The notes: generated from the sequence alone by a model not told the origin. A DNA stretch of 64,000 nucleotides from an uncultured Clostridia bacterium (GCA_934463115.1 CAKSIN010000001.1:62001-126000), one strand, 5' to 3'; positions 17,380 to 27,452 are shown, numbered from the stretch's first letter. A program made the numbers and translations.

Positions 17380-18801
17380 ATGGATAAAAAAATGCACAAG
17401 TTAGCTTCGGATACAACCGCATTTGCGATTAGTAGATTTGCGTCGAGGGCAATTACATTTTTGTTGCTACCTCTTTACACATCAGTATTGTCAACAGCTG
17501 AATACGGTGTATCCGACGCAATTTTAACCACGATCAACCTTTTATCACCAATATTGACTCTCTGTATATCTGAATCAATATTGAGAATGACATTTGAGAT
17601 AGATTATAAGAGAAATGAACTTTTTTGGAGTGCCACCGTTTTTTTGCTGATTGGCACTATATTACTATGTAGCTGTACAGTGTTTGCAAATAATTTGAAC
17701 ATATCGTTTCGCGATTATTGGTGGGACTTTGTCATTATATATGCACTTTATAACTTTGATCAAAATATCTCCTATTTTGCAAGAGCGTTGAATAAGGTGC
17801 GGGTAATAGCAATTGTGGGAGTAATTCAAACAGTTGTAATTGTTTCCTGCAACATTTTGTTTCTTCTCATACTCAAAACAGGACTTTACGGATATTTTCT
17901 GTCAACAATATTTGGCTATATCGTAGCAATTATATTTAATATTGTTTTAGGCAGGTTATACAAATATTTTTTTCCATTAAAAGTGAACATTTCACTTGTG
18001 AAAAAAATGCTTATCTACAGTGTTCCATTAGTTATCACAAGTATAGCATGGTGGATAAATACGTCTGCTGATAAGTATATGATTGAGTATTTTCTTGGGG
18101 TTGATCAAAGAGGAATATATGCTGTTGCATACAAAATTCCACTTATAATGACAACAATAACCACAATATTTACAGATTCATGGAGATTGACGGCATATGA
18201 AGATAATAGTGATGAATTTCCAACGTTTTTTTCCTCTGTGCTGAACAAATTGTTTGGGGTTTGTACTCTTATATGTTCGGTGCTCGTTATTTCATCGGAA
18301 GGATTAGCAAAAATTTTATTTGCTAAAGATTTTTTCGTTGCGTGGACGTGTGTGCCCTTCCTTTTGATGGCTTTTGTCTTTTCTACATTATCAGGGTATC
18401 TTGCTTCATTGTTTACCAAAAACAAACTTACTGCCAAAATGTCAATTTCTACTGTTGTGGGATGTTTGGTAAATATTTCTTTGAACACTATTCTAATCCC
18501 AATATTTGGAACTAACGCTGCAGGTTTCACAACATTTGTGGCTTTCTTCGTTACTTGGATGATCAGATTAACTCAATCAAAAAGAATTATTAAGATGGAT
18601 ATTAAAAATGTAAATTTTATATTAGAAACTGCGGCTCTATTTGTTATGGCACTTGCAATGATGTTGAATGTTTCGTTTCGATATGAAATATCTGGAATTT
18701 GCTTAATAATTATTCTGATTATGGAGAAACATAACATACGTGACATTTGTTTGCTGGTAAATACTTTCCTATATAAGCATAGCACACATAGAAAAAAATG
18801 A
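17380..18801 (+). CDS. wzx: Oligosaccharide flippase (Wzx, MOP superfamily)
   Basis: A membrane protein of about 473 residues with roughly 14 helices. The N-terminal amphipathic segment FAISRFASRAITFLLLPLYT and YGVSDAI are typical of the polysaccharide-biosynthesis branch of MOP exporters. It flips undecaprenyl-linked repeat units outward. Start chosen at ATG 17380 after GGGTGG, not GTG 17368. Together with the polymerase it defines a Wzx/Wzy-dependent pathway. Confidence 0.9.
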   Translation: MDKKMHKLASDTTAFAISRFASRAITFLLLPLYTSVLSTAEYGVSDAILTTINLLSPILTLCISESILRMTFEIDYKRNELFWSATVFLLIGTILLCSCTVFANNLNISFRDYWWDFVIIYALYNFDQNISYFARALNKVRVIAIVGVIQTVVIVSCNILFLLILKTGLYGYFLSTIFGYIVAIIFNIVLGRLYKYFFPLKVNISLVKKMLIYSVPLVITSIAWWINTSADKYMIEYFLGVDQRGIYAVAYKIPLIMTTITTIFTDSWRLTAYEDNSDEFPTFFSSVLNKLFGVCTLICSVLVISSEGLAKILFAKDFFVAWTCVPFLLMAFVFSTLSGYLASLFTKNKLTAKMSISTVVGCLVNISLNTILIPIFGTNAAGFTTFVAFFVTWMIRLTQSKRIIKMDIKNVNFILETAALFVMALAMMLNVSFRYEISGICLIIILIMEKHNIRDICLLVNTFLYKHSTHRKK

Positions 18802-18871
18802 ATTAATTCTGTATGTTTTTAGATAAATGATATTATTGATTAACTTAGAACAAGAAAGGAGATAAACAACA

Positions 18872-19885
18872 GTGATAATAACCAAGACGCCTTTTCGAAT
18901 GTCTTTTTTTGGTGGTGGTACCGATATGGAGGGGTTTTTCCGTGAACACGGTGGAGCGGTTCTTTCTACGACCTTTGATAAGTACTGCTATGTCAATGTT
19001 CGTCATCTGCCGCAATTCTTTGATTACTCTACAGAGCTTTCTTATTCAAAGATGGAGCGTGTGACTGACATAGAAAAAATACAGCATCCGGCCATGCGAA
19101 ACGCTATGAAGATGTTGGATATGCACGAAATTCGGCTTACATATGAAGCTGACCTTCCGGCTCGTTCGGGACTCGGCACAAGCTCATCGTTTGCTGTTGG
19201 AATGTTGAATGCATTCTATGCACTGAAAGGAAAATATGCCGACAAGAAAAAATTAGCAGATGAAGCCATCTATTTGGAACGAAATCTCTGCAACGAAGCT
19301 GGCGGTTGGCAGGATCAGATTGCAGCAGCTTTTGGTGGCATGAACCGCATCAATTTTAATACTAATGGTACCTACGATGTAACACCGGTCATTATCCACC
19401 CAGAGCGTAAGAAACATTTGAATGACAATCTCCTAATGTTTTTCACGGGGTTTACACGCTTTAGCTCTGAAATGCAAAAGGTAAACGCGGTTGGGTATGC
19501 GGAGAGGACTGCACAGTTGAAGGAAATGCTGGCACTAGTGGATGCTGCCGAGCATGTGCTGACGGATAAGTATAGCGACCTTGATGAGTTTGGTAGATTG
19601 CTTGATAAGACATGGCAACTCAAGCGCCAGACAGGCGGAGCGATAACCACGAACTGCATTGATGCATTATACGAAAAAGGAATCAAGGCTGGAGCGCTTG
19701 GCGGTAAGTTGCTTGGTGCTGGTGGTGGCGGATTTTTGGTGTTCTATGTTCAGTCGGAACGAAGAGATGCAGTTAAGGAAGCCATGAAAGATCTTCTGCA
19801 TATTCCGTTCCAGTTTGAGAATGGTGGCACAAGAGTGATTCATTACGCACCGGAAGTATATGAGCCAAAGGAGGAAGTATTTTGA
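18872..19885 (+). CDS. hddA: D-glycero-D-manno-heptose 7-phosphate kinase
   Basis: A 337-residue GHMP kinase. It begins IITKTPFRMSFFGGGTDMEGF, with the ATP loop LPARSGLGTSSSFAVG and C-terminal GALGGKLLGAGGGGFLVF. HddA makes heptose 1,7-bisphosphate in GDP-D-glycero-alpha-D-manno-heptose synthesis. GTG start 11 nt after AAAGGAG. It overlaps the next gene, which supplies the following two steps, so substrate assignment rests on motif plus context. Confidence 0.88.
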   Translation: MIITKTPFRMSFFGGGTDMEGFFREHGGAVLSTTFDKYCYVNVRHLPQFFDYSTELSYSKMERVTDIEKIQHPAMRNAMKMLDMHEIRLTYEADLPARSGLGTSSSFAVGMLNAFYALKGKYADKKKLADEAIYLERNLCNEAGGWQDQIAAAFGGMNRINFNTNGTYDVTPVIIHPERKKHLNDNLLMFFTGFTRFSSEMQKVNAVGYAERTAQLKEMLALVDAAEHVLTDKYSDLDEFGRLLDKTWQLKRQTGGAITTNCIDALYEKGIKAGALGGKLLGAGGGGFLVFYVQSERRDAVKEAMKDLLHIPFQFENGGTRVIHYAPEVYEPKEEVF

Positions 19886-21210
19886 AAACGGTAATTATGG
19901 CGGGGGGTAAAGGTACTCGGATCAGCTCAGTTGCCAATGATATTCCTAAACCAATGATAAAAATAGACGGCAAGCCCGTTCTGGAACATGAACTTGAGAG
20001 TCTGCGAGACCAAGGATTCACAGACATCATTCTGACTGTTTCTCATCTCGGAAATATTATCATGGATTACTTTGGGGATGGTTCCAAAATTTCACCAGCG
20101 ACGGGTAAGTCGTTTGGTGTACATATTAAATATTATTTTGAGAAGGAACCTCTTGGCAATGCGGGCGCACTTTTCAAAATCAGAAACAGCCTAAGTTCGG
20201 ACTTTCTTCTACTGAATGCAGATGTTGTCTTTGATGTGGATTTTAATCGCTTTGTTGATTTTCATAAGCAGCACGGAGGATTGGTTACCCTATTTACCCA
20301 TCCAAATAGTCATCCATATGACAGCGGCGTAATTATTGCCAACGATAAGAACGCTGTTGAACAGTGGTTGACAAAGGAAAACGAACGTCCGCAGTGGTAT
20401 CGCAACCGTGTAAATGCCGGTTTGCATATAATCAATACTGCCGTGCTTGATATGTCAGGGATCAATGCGGATATGATTGGCACAGATTGTGAAAACGGCA
20501 AATCCATCAAGGTTGATTTAGATCGTCAGATCTTGAAGCCGCTTGCTGGCACAGGAAAAATGTTTTGCTATGACAGTCCGGAATATGTAAAGGACATGGG
20601 TACACCTGAACGCTATGAAACGGTTTGTCGGGATTACAAAATTGGTCGTGTTTCAGCAAAAAATTTGAAAAATAAACAGAAGGCGATATTCCTCGACCGT
20701 GACGGAACGATTAATAAGCATGTGGGTTTTCTGCGTAATATTGATGAGTTTGAACTGATGGATGGTGTGGTTGAGGCGGTTCGCCTCGTAAATGAGAGTG
20801 GTTATCTCGCAATAGTAATCACAAATCAGCCCGTGATTGCTCGTGGAGAAGTATCTTTTAAAGGACTGGAAGCAATCCACAATAAGATGGAAATGCTCCT
20901 CGGAGTGGGTGGCGCATACCTTGATGGTATTTATTTCTGCCCACATCATCCACATAAGGGATATAATGGAGAAGTACCTGAACTGAAAATTGCTTGTGAC
21001 TGCCGTAAGCCAAAGCCGGGAATGTTGCTGAAAGCAGAGCGGGATTTTAATATTGATCTGTCGCAATCGTGGGTGATCGGAGATGGAGAAAATGACATTA
21101 AGGCTGGTAAGACGGCTGGATGTAGAACCGCGCTAATTGGTTCGAAGGACTGTGGGCAGGACATTATGGTGGATTCACTGCTTAGTGCAGTTAAACAAAT
21201 AGTAAATTAA
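19882..21210 (+). CDS. Fusion: heptose 1-phosphate guanylyltransferase (HddC) + heptose bisphosphate phosphatase (GmhB)
   Basis: 442 residues, two enzymes in one chain. Residues 1-230 are a nucleotidyltransferase: MAGGKGTRI, PKPMIKIDGKPVLEH, LLNADVVFDVDF. Residues from about 263 are a HAD phosphatase: AIFLDRDGTINKH with both catalytic Asp, VITNQP, CDCRKPKPGML (the GmhB zinc-type Cys segment) and VIGDGENDIKAG. In the pathway, phosphatase acts before nucleotidyl transfer, so the fusion joins consecutive steps in reverse order. TTG start at 19882, overlapping the hddA stop, after GGAGG. Confidence 0.88.
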   Translation: MKTVIMAGGKGTRISSVANDIPKPMIKIDGKPVLEHELESLRDQGFTDIILTVSHLGNIIMDYFGDGSKISPATGKSFGVHIKYYFEKEPLGNAGALFKIRNSLSSDFLLLNADVVFDVDFNRFVDFHKQHGGLVTLFTHPNSHPYDSGVIIANDKNAVEQWLTKENERPQWYRNRVNAGLHIINTAVLDMSGINADMIGTDCENGKSIKVDLDRQILKPLAGTGKMFCYDSPEYVKDMGTPERYETVCRDYKIGRVSAKNLKNKQKAIFLDRDGTINKHVGFLRNIDEFELMDGVVEAVRLVNESGYLAIVITNQPVIARGEVSFKGLEAIHNKMEMLLGVGGAYLDGIYFCPHHPHKGYNGEVPELKIACDCRKPKPGMLLKAERDFNIDLSQSWVIGDGENDIKAGKTAGCRTALIGSKDCGQDIMVDSLLSAVKQIVN

Positions 21211-21251
21211 ATGACCAATATTGGGTGGTCAAAAAAAGGAAGGGAAACATT

Positions 21252-21908
21252 ATGAGAACACTTGAACAGAGATTAGAAAAACATATTGACCTTCTAATCT
21301 CCCGTTACCCCGCTCTTAGTGAAGTGAGAGGGGATATAATTGCTGCTTATCTTCTGATAGAAGAGTGCTATGAAGGTGGCGGAAAGTTGCTTGTGGCTGG
21401 CAACGGCGGCTCTGCTGCTGATGCGGAGCATATTGTTGGTGAATTGATGAAAGGCTTCAAAATGCCGCGCAAGTTGAAAACAGATTTAGCAGAAAAGCTT
21501 GTCGCAGAGGATCAAGAGCTTGGATTTATTCTTGCAGAAAACCTACAGAGAGCACTCCCGGCCATTGCATTGAACGGACATCCGGCATTGTCCACAGCCT
21601 ACATGAATGACTGTGAACCACTTCTTTGCTTTGCACAACAGGTCAACGGATATGGCATGTTAGGTGACGTGTTCCTTGGAATTTCCACGAGTGGTAACAG
21701 CAAGAATATTTTATTTGCTGCAACAACGGCTCGTGCGAAAGGATTGAGGGTTATTGGCTTGACTGGTGCAAAAGACAGTAGGCTGAAGGATATATGTGAT
21801 GTTTGCATTAGGGCTCCGCAGACGGAAACGTACATGATACAGGAACTGCATTTGCCTATTTACCATTGCCTGTGTCTGATGTTGGAAGATAGGTTTTTCG
21901 GGCAGTGA
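21252..21908 (+). CDS. gmhA: Sedoheptulose 7-phosphate isomerase
   Basis: A 218-residue SIS-domain isomerase converting sedoheptulose 7-phosphate to D-glycero-D-manno-heptose 7-phosphate, the entry step of the heptose pathway. Motifs: VAGNGGSAADAEHIVGELMKGF, HPALSTAYMND, FLGISTSGNSKN and EMxxQE-like IQELHLPIYH at the end. Start at ATG 21252 following AAGGAAGGG; an upstream GTG (21225) adds only an unlikely nine residues. With hddA and the hddC-gmhB fusion this completes GDP-heptose synthesis. The 253 bp after it hold nothing I recognise. Confidence 0.92.
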   Translation: MRTLEQRLEKHIDLLISRYPALSEVRGDIIAAYLLIEECYEGGGKLLVAGNGGSAADAEHIVGELMKGFKMPRKLKTDLAEKLVAEDQELGFILAENLQRALPAIALNGHPALSTAYMNDCEPLLCFAQQVNGYGMLGDVFLGISTSGNSKNILFAATTARAKGLRVIGLTGAKDSRLKDICDVCIRAPQTETYMIQELHLPIYHCLCLMLEDRFFGQ

Positions 21909-22161
21909 GCAGTTGTTCTTAGGCTTGAGGTTGCAAAGCACAAAATTGAAAGTATAATGGTAGTTGCAGATGACTCTATCATTTTCTGAACGGCGTGCGA
22001 TAATGATGGTTAGTATGATTGTTACTACTGGTTCCGTGCTGAATAGTGTAATTAATAATAGCATGTGGATTCTTCATCATATTGTTTGCGGTAGTATAGT
22101 GTAAGATAACGGAATTTGATGTGTTCAAGAAAATAAAATATTATATTGGGGATGAATACAA

Positions 22162-23356
22162 ATGAAAAAAAGTGCTATTAAGCAGGTAAATTTGAAATGC
22201 TGTGGCTGCATGGCGTGTGTTAATAGTTGTCCTACTTATGCATTGAAAAAAACTACAGTTAGCGGATTCGCAATTCCAATCGTCGATGATGCCTTATGCA
22301 ATGATTGTGGAGTTTGTGAAAGAATTTGCCCTGTAATTCAGGCAGATACTTTAAAATCAAAGAAAAATTTATTTGCAGTTATTTTAGCAAAAAATAAGAA
22401 TATTGTTGAAAGAAAAAGAAGCTCATCTGGTGGAGTTTTCTTTCCCGCTGCTAGAGCGATTTTTGCGGGGGTATTGCTATGGCGCATCTTATTCAAAAGA
22501 ATGGACGGTCATCACCGGTGTATCATTGGATATTAATGATTGTATTAAGTATCAAGGATCAAAGTATGTTCAAAGTGATATATCAGACATTTTTACTGAT
22601 ATACAGAATAAACTCGCATCAGGGAAACCGGTATTATTTACTGGAACGCCCTGCCAAGTGGCGGCTGTAAAATTATACCTTTCACACAAAAAGGTAGATG
22701 TAAGAAATTTACTAACTATAGATATATTATGCTATGGTGTGCCAAGTCCACAGTTATGGGAAGACCATATACGGCATCTTGAAAAAAAGTACGGAAAGTT
22801 GAAGGAATATAATTTTCGTGATGAAAGAGATGGCTGGAGTAGCACAAAGTATCATTGTGCAAGGTTTGAAAATGGAAAAGAATTGTACAAGAGTAGGGAA
22901 CTTCAAGCCTTTAGCTCTTTATTTGACGCACGTAAAAACATGAGAGAAAGTTGTTTTTCGTGCAGTTTTTCAGATATACATCGATGTGCGGATATCACAA
23001 TCTGAGATTGTTGGGGTATAGAACATATTAATAAGGAATTTTATGATGTATATGGTGTATCACAGGTTTTGATTAATACTAAAAAAGGGCGAGAATTTTG
23101 GGACAGCGTAGCAAATAACTTTGATATTGCAGAGGCGGATATAGAAGAAATAAAAAAATACAATTCAGTACTGTCTTACCCGGCAGAGAAACCGGGAGGA
23201 TATAAGAAATTTTGGTCAGATTATAATAAACTTGGATTTGACTATATTATGGAACACTATACAGCTATGGGGAAAATATTCCGAATTAAAAGAAAGATGA
23301 TGAGAGCGGTGAAAACAATATTGGCAAAAATTATCTGCTTTTCTAGCTTAAAATAA
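22162..23356 (+). pseudogene. FrhB-like ferredoxin/F420 hydrogenase beta-subunit family protein, disrupted
   Basis: The frame starts with two 4Fe-4S motifs (CCGCMACVNSC and CNDCGVCERICP), continues to SSSGGVFF, and breaks at a run of five G near 22466-22471. Sense then continues one frame over (GYCYGASYSKEW, TGTPCQVAAVKLYL, CHRC-like CFSCSF). At 23003-23005 a TGA interrupts ADITI-stop-DCWGIEH where relatives have ADITIGDFWGI; the same frame continues to 23356. One frameshift and one nonsense change mean the gene is probably dead. The intact family is common beside polysaccharide pyruvyl transferases in glycan clusters; its role is poorly known. Confidence 0.87.
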
Positions 23357-23640
23357 ACCACTAAAAGAGAATTATGCATTTAACCAATGGTATTGAATGT
23401 TGAGTCATGTTTGAACGTAAGGTTAATTTACTTTTCTCAATGCAGAAAGGAACTTGCGCTATACTTTACTAAATAATACACCACATTGCGATAATCATAT
23501 CGGGGAGGTTAACGGTTTGGGCAACCTAATCCTACAATTTCATTTTGAAAAATTCTTGGGAGTAGCCTGCAAATTGTTCCCACAATCGCAAAACGCGTTA
23601 AAACGCCAAGAAATCTATAGATGGAAAGGAAAGTAATATC

Positions 23641-24705
23641 ATGAAAAAATATCTCATAACCGGCTGCGCCGGGTTTATTGGCAGTAACTTTGTCTACTAC
23701 ATGTTGAAAAAATATCAGGATATTCTCTTGGTAAATTTGGATGCACTTACATACGCAGGTAATCTTGAAAATTTGAAAGGTGTGGAGGGAGATTCTCGTC
23801 ATGTATTTGTGCAAGGAGATATCTGTGACAAGGAGCTTGTTACTTCCCTTTTTCAAAAATATGACTTTGATTATGTGATTAACTTTGCAGCTGAAAGTCA
23901 TGTGGATCGTTCCATTGCAAATCCGGAGATTTTCGTTCAGAGCAATGTAATGGGTACAGTGAATTTGCTCCAGCGTGCAAAAGAAGCATGGTATGATGCA
24001 GAGAAAAAAACTTGGGAAAAAGAAAAGAAATATCTTCAGGTAAGTACGGATGAGGTGTACGGTGCGCTTGGCGCAGAGGGATACTTTATGGAAACTACGC
24101 CAATTAATCCGCATAGTCCTTATTCTTCTTCTAAGGCATCAGCCGACCACTTTGTAAAAGCATTTTATGATACATACGGAATGCCGATAAATATTACCCG
24201 TTGTTCCAATAATTATGGTCCATATCAGTTCCCGGAGAAACTGATTCCGCTGATGATCAACAACGTAAAAAAACATAAATCTTTGCCGGTCTATGGTGAC
24301 GGTATGCAAATTCGTGACTGGCTTTATGTCGAGGATCATTGCAAAGCCATTGACATGGTGTGCAATGGCGGCAGAATCGGTGAAGTTTACAATGTTGGCG
24401 GTCACAATGAGCGCCCGAACATTTTTATAGTTAAAACAATTATTGAACAGCTGCATGATAGGCTTAAAGATGATGGTATCAGTGAAGCTCTTATTAAGCA
24501 CGTGGAGGATAGACTTGGACATGACCGTCGATATGGTATTGATCCAAGTAAGATTAAATCTGATCTTGGTTGGTATCCGGAAACGCCTTTTGAGGTTGGA
24601 ATCGTCAAAACAATTGATTGGTATCTGGAAAACGAGGAATGGATGAACAGGGTTACATCCGGTGCTTATCAAAAATATTACTCTGAAATGTATAAAAACA
24701 GGTAA
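23641..24705 (+). CDS. rmlB: dTDP-glucose 4,6-dehydratase
   Basis: 354 residues. NAD loop ITGCAGFIGSNFVYYML, AAESHVDRSI, STDEVYG, and the catalytic YSSSKASADHFV (YxxxK), then TRCSNNYGPYQFPEKLIP. Converts dTDP-glucose to the 4-keto-6-deoxy sugar, step two of dTDP-L-rhamnose synthesis. ATG after GGAAAGG. The 284-bp stretch before it (23357-23640) shows no feature I can support. First of the contiguous rmlB-D-C-A set. Confidence 0.96.
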   Translation: MKKYLITGCAGFIGSNFVYYMLKKYQDILLVNLDALTYAGNLENLKGVEGDSRHVFVQGDICDKELVTSLFQKYDFDYVINFAAESHVDRSIANPEIFVQSNVMGTVNLLQRAKEAWYDAEKKTWEKEKKYLQVSTDEVYGALGAEGYFMETTPINPHSPYSSSKASADHFVKAFYDTYGMPINITRCSNNYGPYQFPEKLIPLMINNVKKHKSLPVYGDGMQIRDWLYVEDHCKAIDMVCNGGRIGEVYNVGGHNERPNIFIVKTIIEQLHDRLKDDGISEALIKHVEDRLGHDRRYGIDPSKIKSDLGWYPETPFEVGIVKTIDWYLENEEWMNRVTSGAYQKYYSEMYKNR

Positions 24706-24844
24706 TAAAAACGACGCGGATTGCGATTGTTAATTGTGAGCTTTTGTAAAGGGAGTAATAGAACATCCGGGACATGATGTGAATTTAAAACAGTGTAAGA
24801 GCGATTATATAAAAGTTATTGGTGACGATAGAGCAGGTGAGTAT

Positions 24845-25750
24845 ATGAAGAAAGTATTTGTAACAGGAGTAGGAGGACAGCTTGGATATGATGTAGTCCA
24901 ACAATTGCAGAGCAGGGGATACGACATATTTGCCTCAGATATTCAAAATAATTATAGTGGGGCGTGGGAACTGACCGTTCCATATGTTCAACTGGATATA
25001 ACAAATAAAGAAGATGTTTCAAAGACAATAGAACAAGTTAAACCTGAAGCGATTATCCATTGTGCAGCATGGACAGCGGTTGATGCTGCAGAGGATGAAG
25101 AGAATAGGACAAAAGTTAATGCAATCAACCACCTCGGAACGCAATACATAGCGGAGGCGGCAAAGGTAGTAGATTCTAAGATGATATATATATCTACCGA
25201 CTATGTGTTTAACGGACAGGGTGAAAGACCATGGCAGCCGGATGATAAATATTACGCGCCACTGAATGTATATGGACAGAGTAAACTTGATGGAGAACTG
25301 GCGGTAGCGTCAATGCTTAAAAAGTATTTTATTGTTCGTATTGCTTGGGTATTCGGACTCAACGGGAAAAACTTTATTAAGACAATGATAAACGTTGGCA
25401 AGACACACGACACTGTTCGCGTGGTCAGCGACCAGATCGGCACACCTACGTACACCTGTGACCTTGCTCGTCTTTTGGTGGATATGATTGAAACAGAGAA
25501 ATATGGCTACTATCATGCGACAAATGAGGGTGGATATATCAGCTGGTATGATTTCTGCTGTGAGTTTTATCGGCAGTATGGCTTGAATACAAAAATCATC
25601 CCTGTGACAACAGCAGAATATGGTTTGAGTAAGGCAGCACGTCCATTCAACAGCCGTCTTGATAAGAGTAAACTGGAAAAGATGGGTTTTACTCCGCTGC
25701 CTGACTGGAAGGACGCGGTAAAGAGATATTTGGAGGAGGCAAGACTGTGA
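24845..25750 (+). CDS. rmlD: dTDP-4-dehydrorhamnose reductase
   Basis: 301 residues from ATG 24845 (SD AGGTGAG), preferred to an upstream start at 24779 that adds an atypical 22-residue leader. MKKVFVTGVGGQLGYDV, AAWTAVDAAEDE, STDYVFNGQGERPW and YGQSKLDGE are diagnostic of RmlD. Performs the last reduction to dTDP-L-rhamnose using NAD(P)H. One base separates it from rmlC. Confidence 0.95.
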   Translation: MKKVFVTGVGGQLGYDVVQQLQSRGYDIFASDIQNNYSGAWELTVPYVQLDITNKEDVSKTIEQVKPEAIIHCAAWTAVDAAEDEENRTKVNAINHLGTQYIAEAAKVVDSKMIYISTDYVFNGQGERPWQPDDKYYAPLNVYGQSKLDGELAVASMLKKYFIVRIAWVFGLNGKNFIKTMINVGKTHDTVRVVSDQIGTPTYTCDLARLLVDMIETEKYGYYHATNEGGYISWYDFCCEFYRQYGLNTKIIPVTTAEYGLSKAARPFNSRLDKSKLEKMGFTPLPDWKDAVKRYLEEARL

Positions 25751-25751
25751 T

Positions 25752-26360
25752 ATGGGACAGATAACAGTTGAAAAAAATATTAATGGTATTGATGGACTTT
25801 GCATAATTACACCTGCCATACATGGCGATAATCGCGGTTACTTTATGGAAACATACAGTCAGCGTGATATGAAGGAAGTAGGACTTGATATTACTTTTGT
25901 TCAGGATAATCAGAGTATGAGTTCAAAAGGTGTGCTTCGAGGGCTTCATTTCCAGAAACAGTATCCGCAGACGAAACTGGTTCGGGTTATTAAGGGTGAG
26001 GTGTTTGATGTTGCTGTTGATTTGCGCAGCGGCAGTTCTACATATGGCAAATGGCATGGAGTGTTGCTTACGGAGGAAAACAAAAAGCAATTTCTTATTC
26101 CGCGAGGATTTGCTCATGGATTTTTGGTGTTGAGTGATGTTGCGGAGTTCTGCTACAAATGTGATGATTTTTATCATCCGAACGATGAGGGCGGCATGGC
26201 GTGGAATGATCCGGGGATTGGCATTGAGTGGCCTGAGGTGTGTGGAATATACAATGGCAGTGCCGGTGCAGATGGTTATGTGCTGAAAGATGGGACACCG
26301 TTGAATCTTTCCGATAAAGATCAGAAGTGGCTCGGAATTAAGGACACATTTAAGTTTTGA
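25752..26360 (+). CDS. rmlC: dTDP-4-dehydrorhamnose 3,5-epimerase
   Basis: A 202-residue cupin. DNRGYFMETYSQ, FVQDNQSMSSKGVLRGLHFQ (catalytic His in the RGLHFQ motif) and IPRGFAHGFLVLSD identify RmlC. Epimerises C3 and C5 of the 4-keto sugar before RmlD acts. Starts one base after the rmlD stop, so the two are coupled. Confidence 0.96.
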   Translation: MGQITVEKNINGIDGLCIITPAIHGDNRGYFMETYSQRDMKEVGLDITFVQDNQSMSSKGVLRGLHFQKQYPQTKLVRVIKGEVFDVAVDLRSGSSTYGKWHGVLLTEENKKQFLIPRGFAHGFLVLSDVAEFCYKCDDFYHPNDEGGMAWNDPGIGIEWPEVCGIYNGSAGADGYVLKDGTPLNLSDKDQKWLGIKDTFKF

Positions 26361-26432
26361 TATCATCATGCCGATGTGAGAGATTGATATTTAAAGTAAC
26401 AAATTTGATGCCCATAAGGGCAGGAGGTTGAC

Positions 26433-27320
26433 ATGAAAGGTATTATTCTTGCCGGTGGAGCAGGTACGAGACTATATCCACTTACTAAAGTGACAAGTAA
26501 ACAGTTACTTCCAATCTATGACAAACCGATGATTTACTATCCACTGTCCACGCTCATGCTGGCTGGAATTAAGGATATTCTCATCATCAGCACGCCGGAT
26601 GATACCCCGCGATTCAGATCTTTGCTCGGGGATGGTAGTCAATTCGGAATTAGCTTGTGTTACAAGGTACAGCCATCTCCCGATGGACTTGCACAGGCTT
26701 TTATTCTTGGCGAAAAGTTTCTCAACGGTGAACCGGGCGCAATGGTTCTTGGAGACAATATTTTTTACGGCAATGGATTCAAACGTATCTTACTGGCAGC
26801 TGTCGAGAATGCGGAAATACGTAAACGAGCCACTGTTTTTGGATACTATGTAACCGATCCGGAACGGTTTGGTGTGGTAGACTTTGATGAAAGTGGAAAA
26901 GCAACGAGTATTGAAGAAAAGCCGAAAGAGCCGAAGAGCAATTACGCTGTGACCGGTCTGTATTTCTATCCGGGAGATGTGTGTAAAAGAGCAAATCAGG
27001 TCGAACCAAGTGCAAGGGGTGAATTGGAGATTACCACGCTCAATGAAATGTATTTAGGCGATGGACTACTTGATGTTCAACTCCTTGGTCGAGGATTTGC
27101 GTGGCTTGATACCGGAACATTTAGTTCTCTTCTTGAGGCATCCAACTTTGTAGAGACTATAGAAGGACGTCAGGGTATAACCATTTCTGCACCAGAAGAG
27201 ATTGCTTTTGTTAACGGCTGGATTGATAAGGAAAAATTGATGGAGTCAGCAAAATCATACGGAAAAAGTCCTTACGGTGAACATCTAAAAGCTGTGGCTG
27301 AGGGTAAGTTAAAGTACTAA
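26433..27320 (+). CDS. rmlA: Glucose-1-phosphate thymidylyltransferase
   Basis: 295 residues. MKGIILAGGAGTRLYPLT, KQLLPIYDKPMIYYPLSTLM, LGDNIFYG, and EEKPKEPKSNYAVTGLYFY are the RmlA signature. Makes dTDP-glucose from dTTP and glucose 1-phosphate, the first rhamnose step. ATG after GGAGG. Last gene of the polysaccharide cluster; no clear terminator follows in 27321-27452. Confidence 0.97.
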   Translation: MKGIILAGGAGTRLYPLTKVTSKQLLPIYDKPMIYYPLSTLMLAGIKDILIISTPDDTPRFRSLLGDGSQFGISLCYKVQPSPDGLAQAFILGEKFLNGEPGAMVLGDNIFYGNGFKRILLAAVENAEIRKRATVFGYYVTDPERFGVVDFDESGKATSIEEKPKEPKSNYAVTGLYFYPGDVCKRANQVEPSARGELEITTLNEMYLGDGLLDVQLLGRGFAWLDTGTFSSLLEASNFVETIEGRQGITISAPEEIAFVNGWIDKEKLMESAKSYGKSPYGEHLKAVAEGKLKY

Positions 27321-27452
27321 AAAATGTGTAACAAGTTAGGGCGAGTTAGGCACCAAAATAGTAATCTTTACTTGGTTGGTAATTAAATATAGTAGTCAGC
27401 ACATTTGAATATATTTTTCGCTCAGATTAAATGATATAAATTATAACCGTGC

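Noticed and set aside
22403..23356. In-frame TGA in the FrhB-like gene as recoded selenocysteine or an alternative genetic code
   Set aside because: The position is Gly in relatives, other genes here use TGA as a normal stop (for example at 6183-6185 and 19883-19885), and the gene also has a frameshift.
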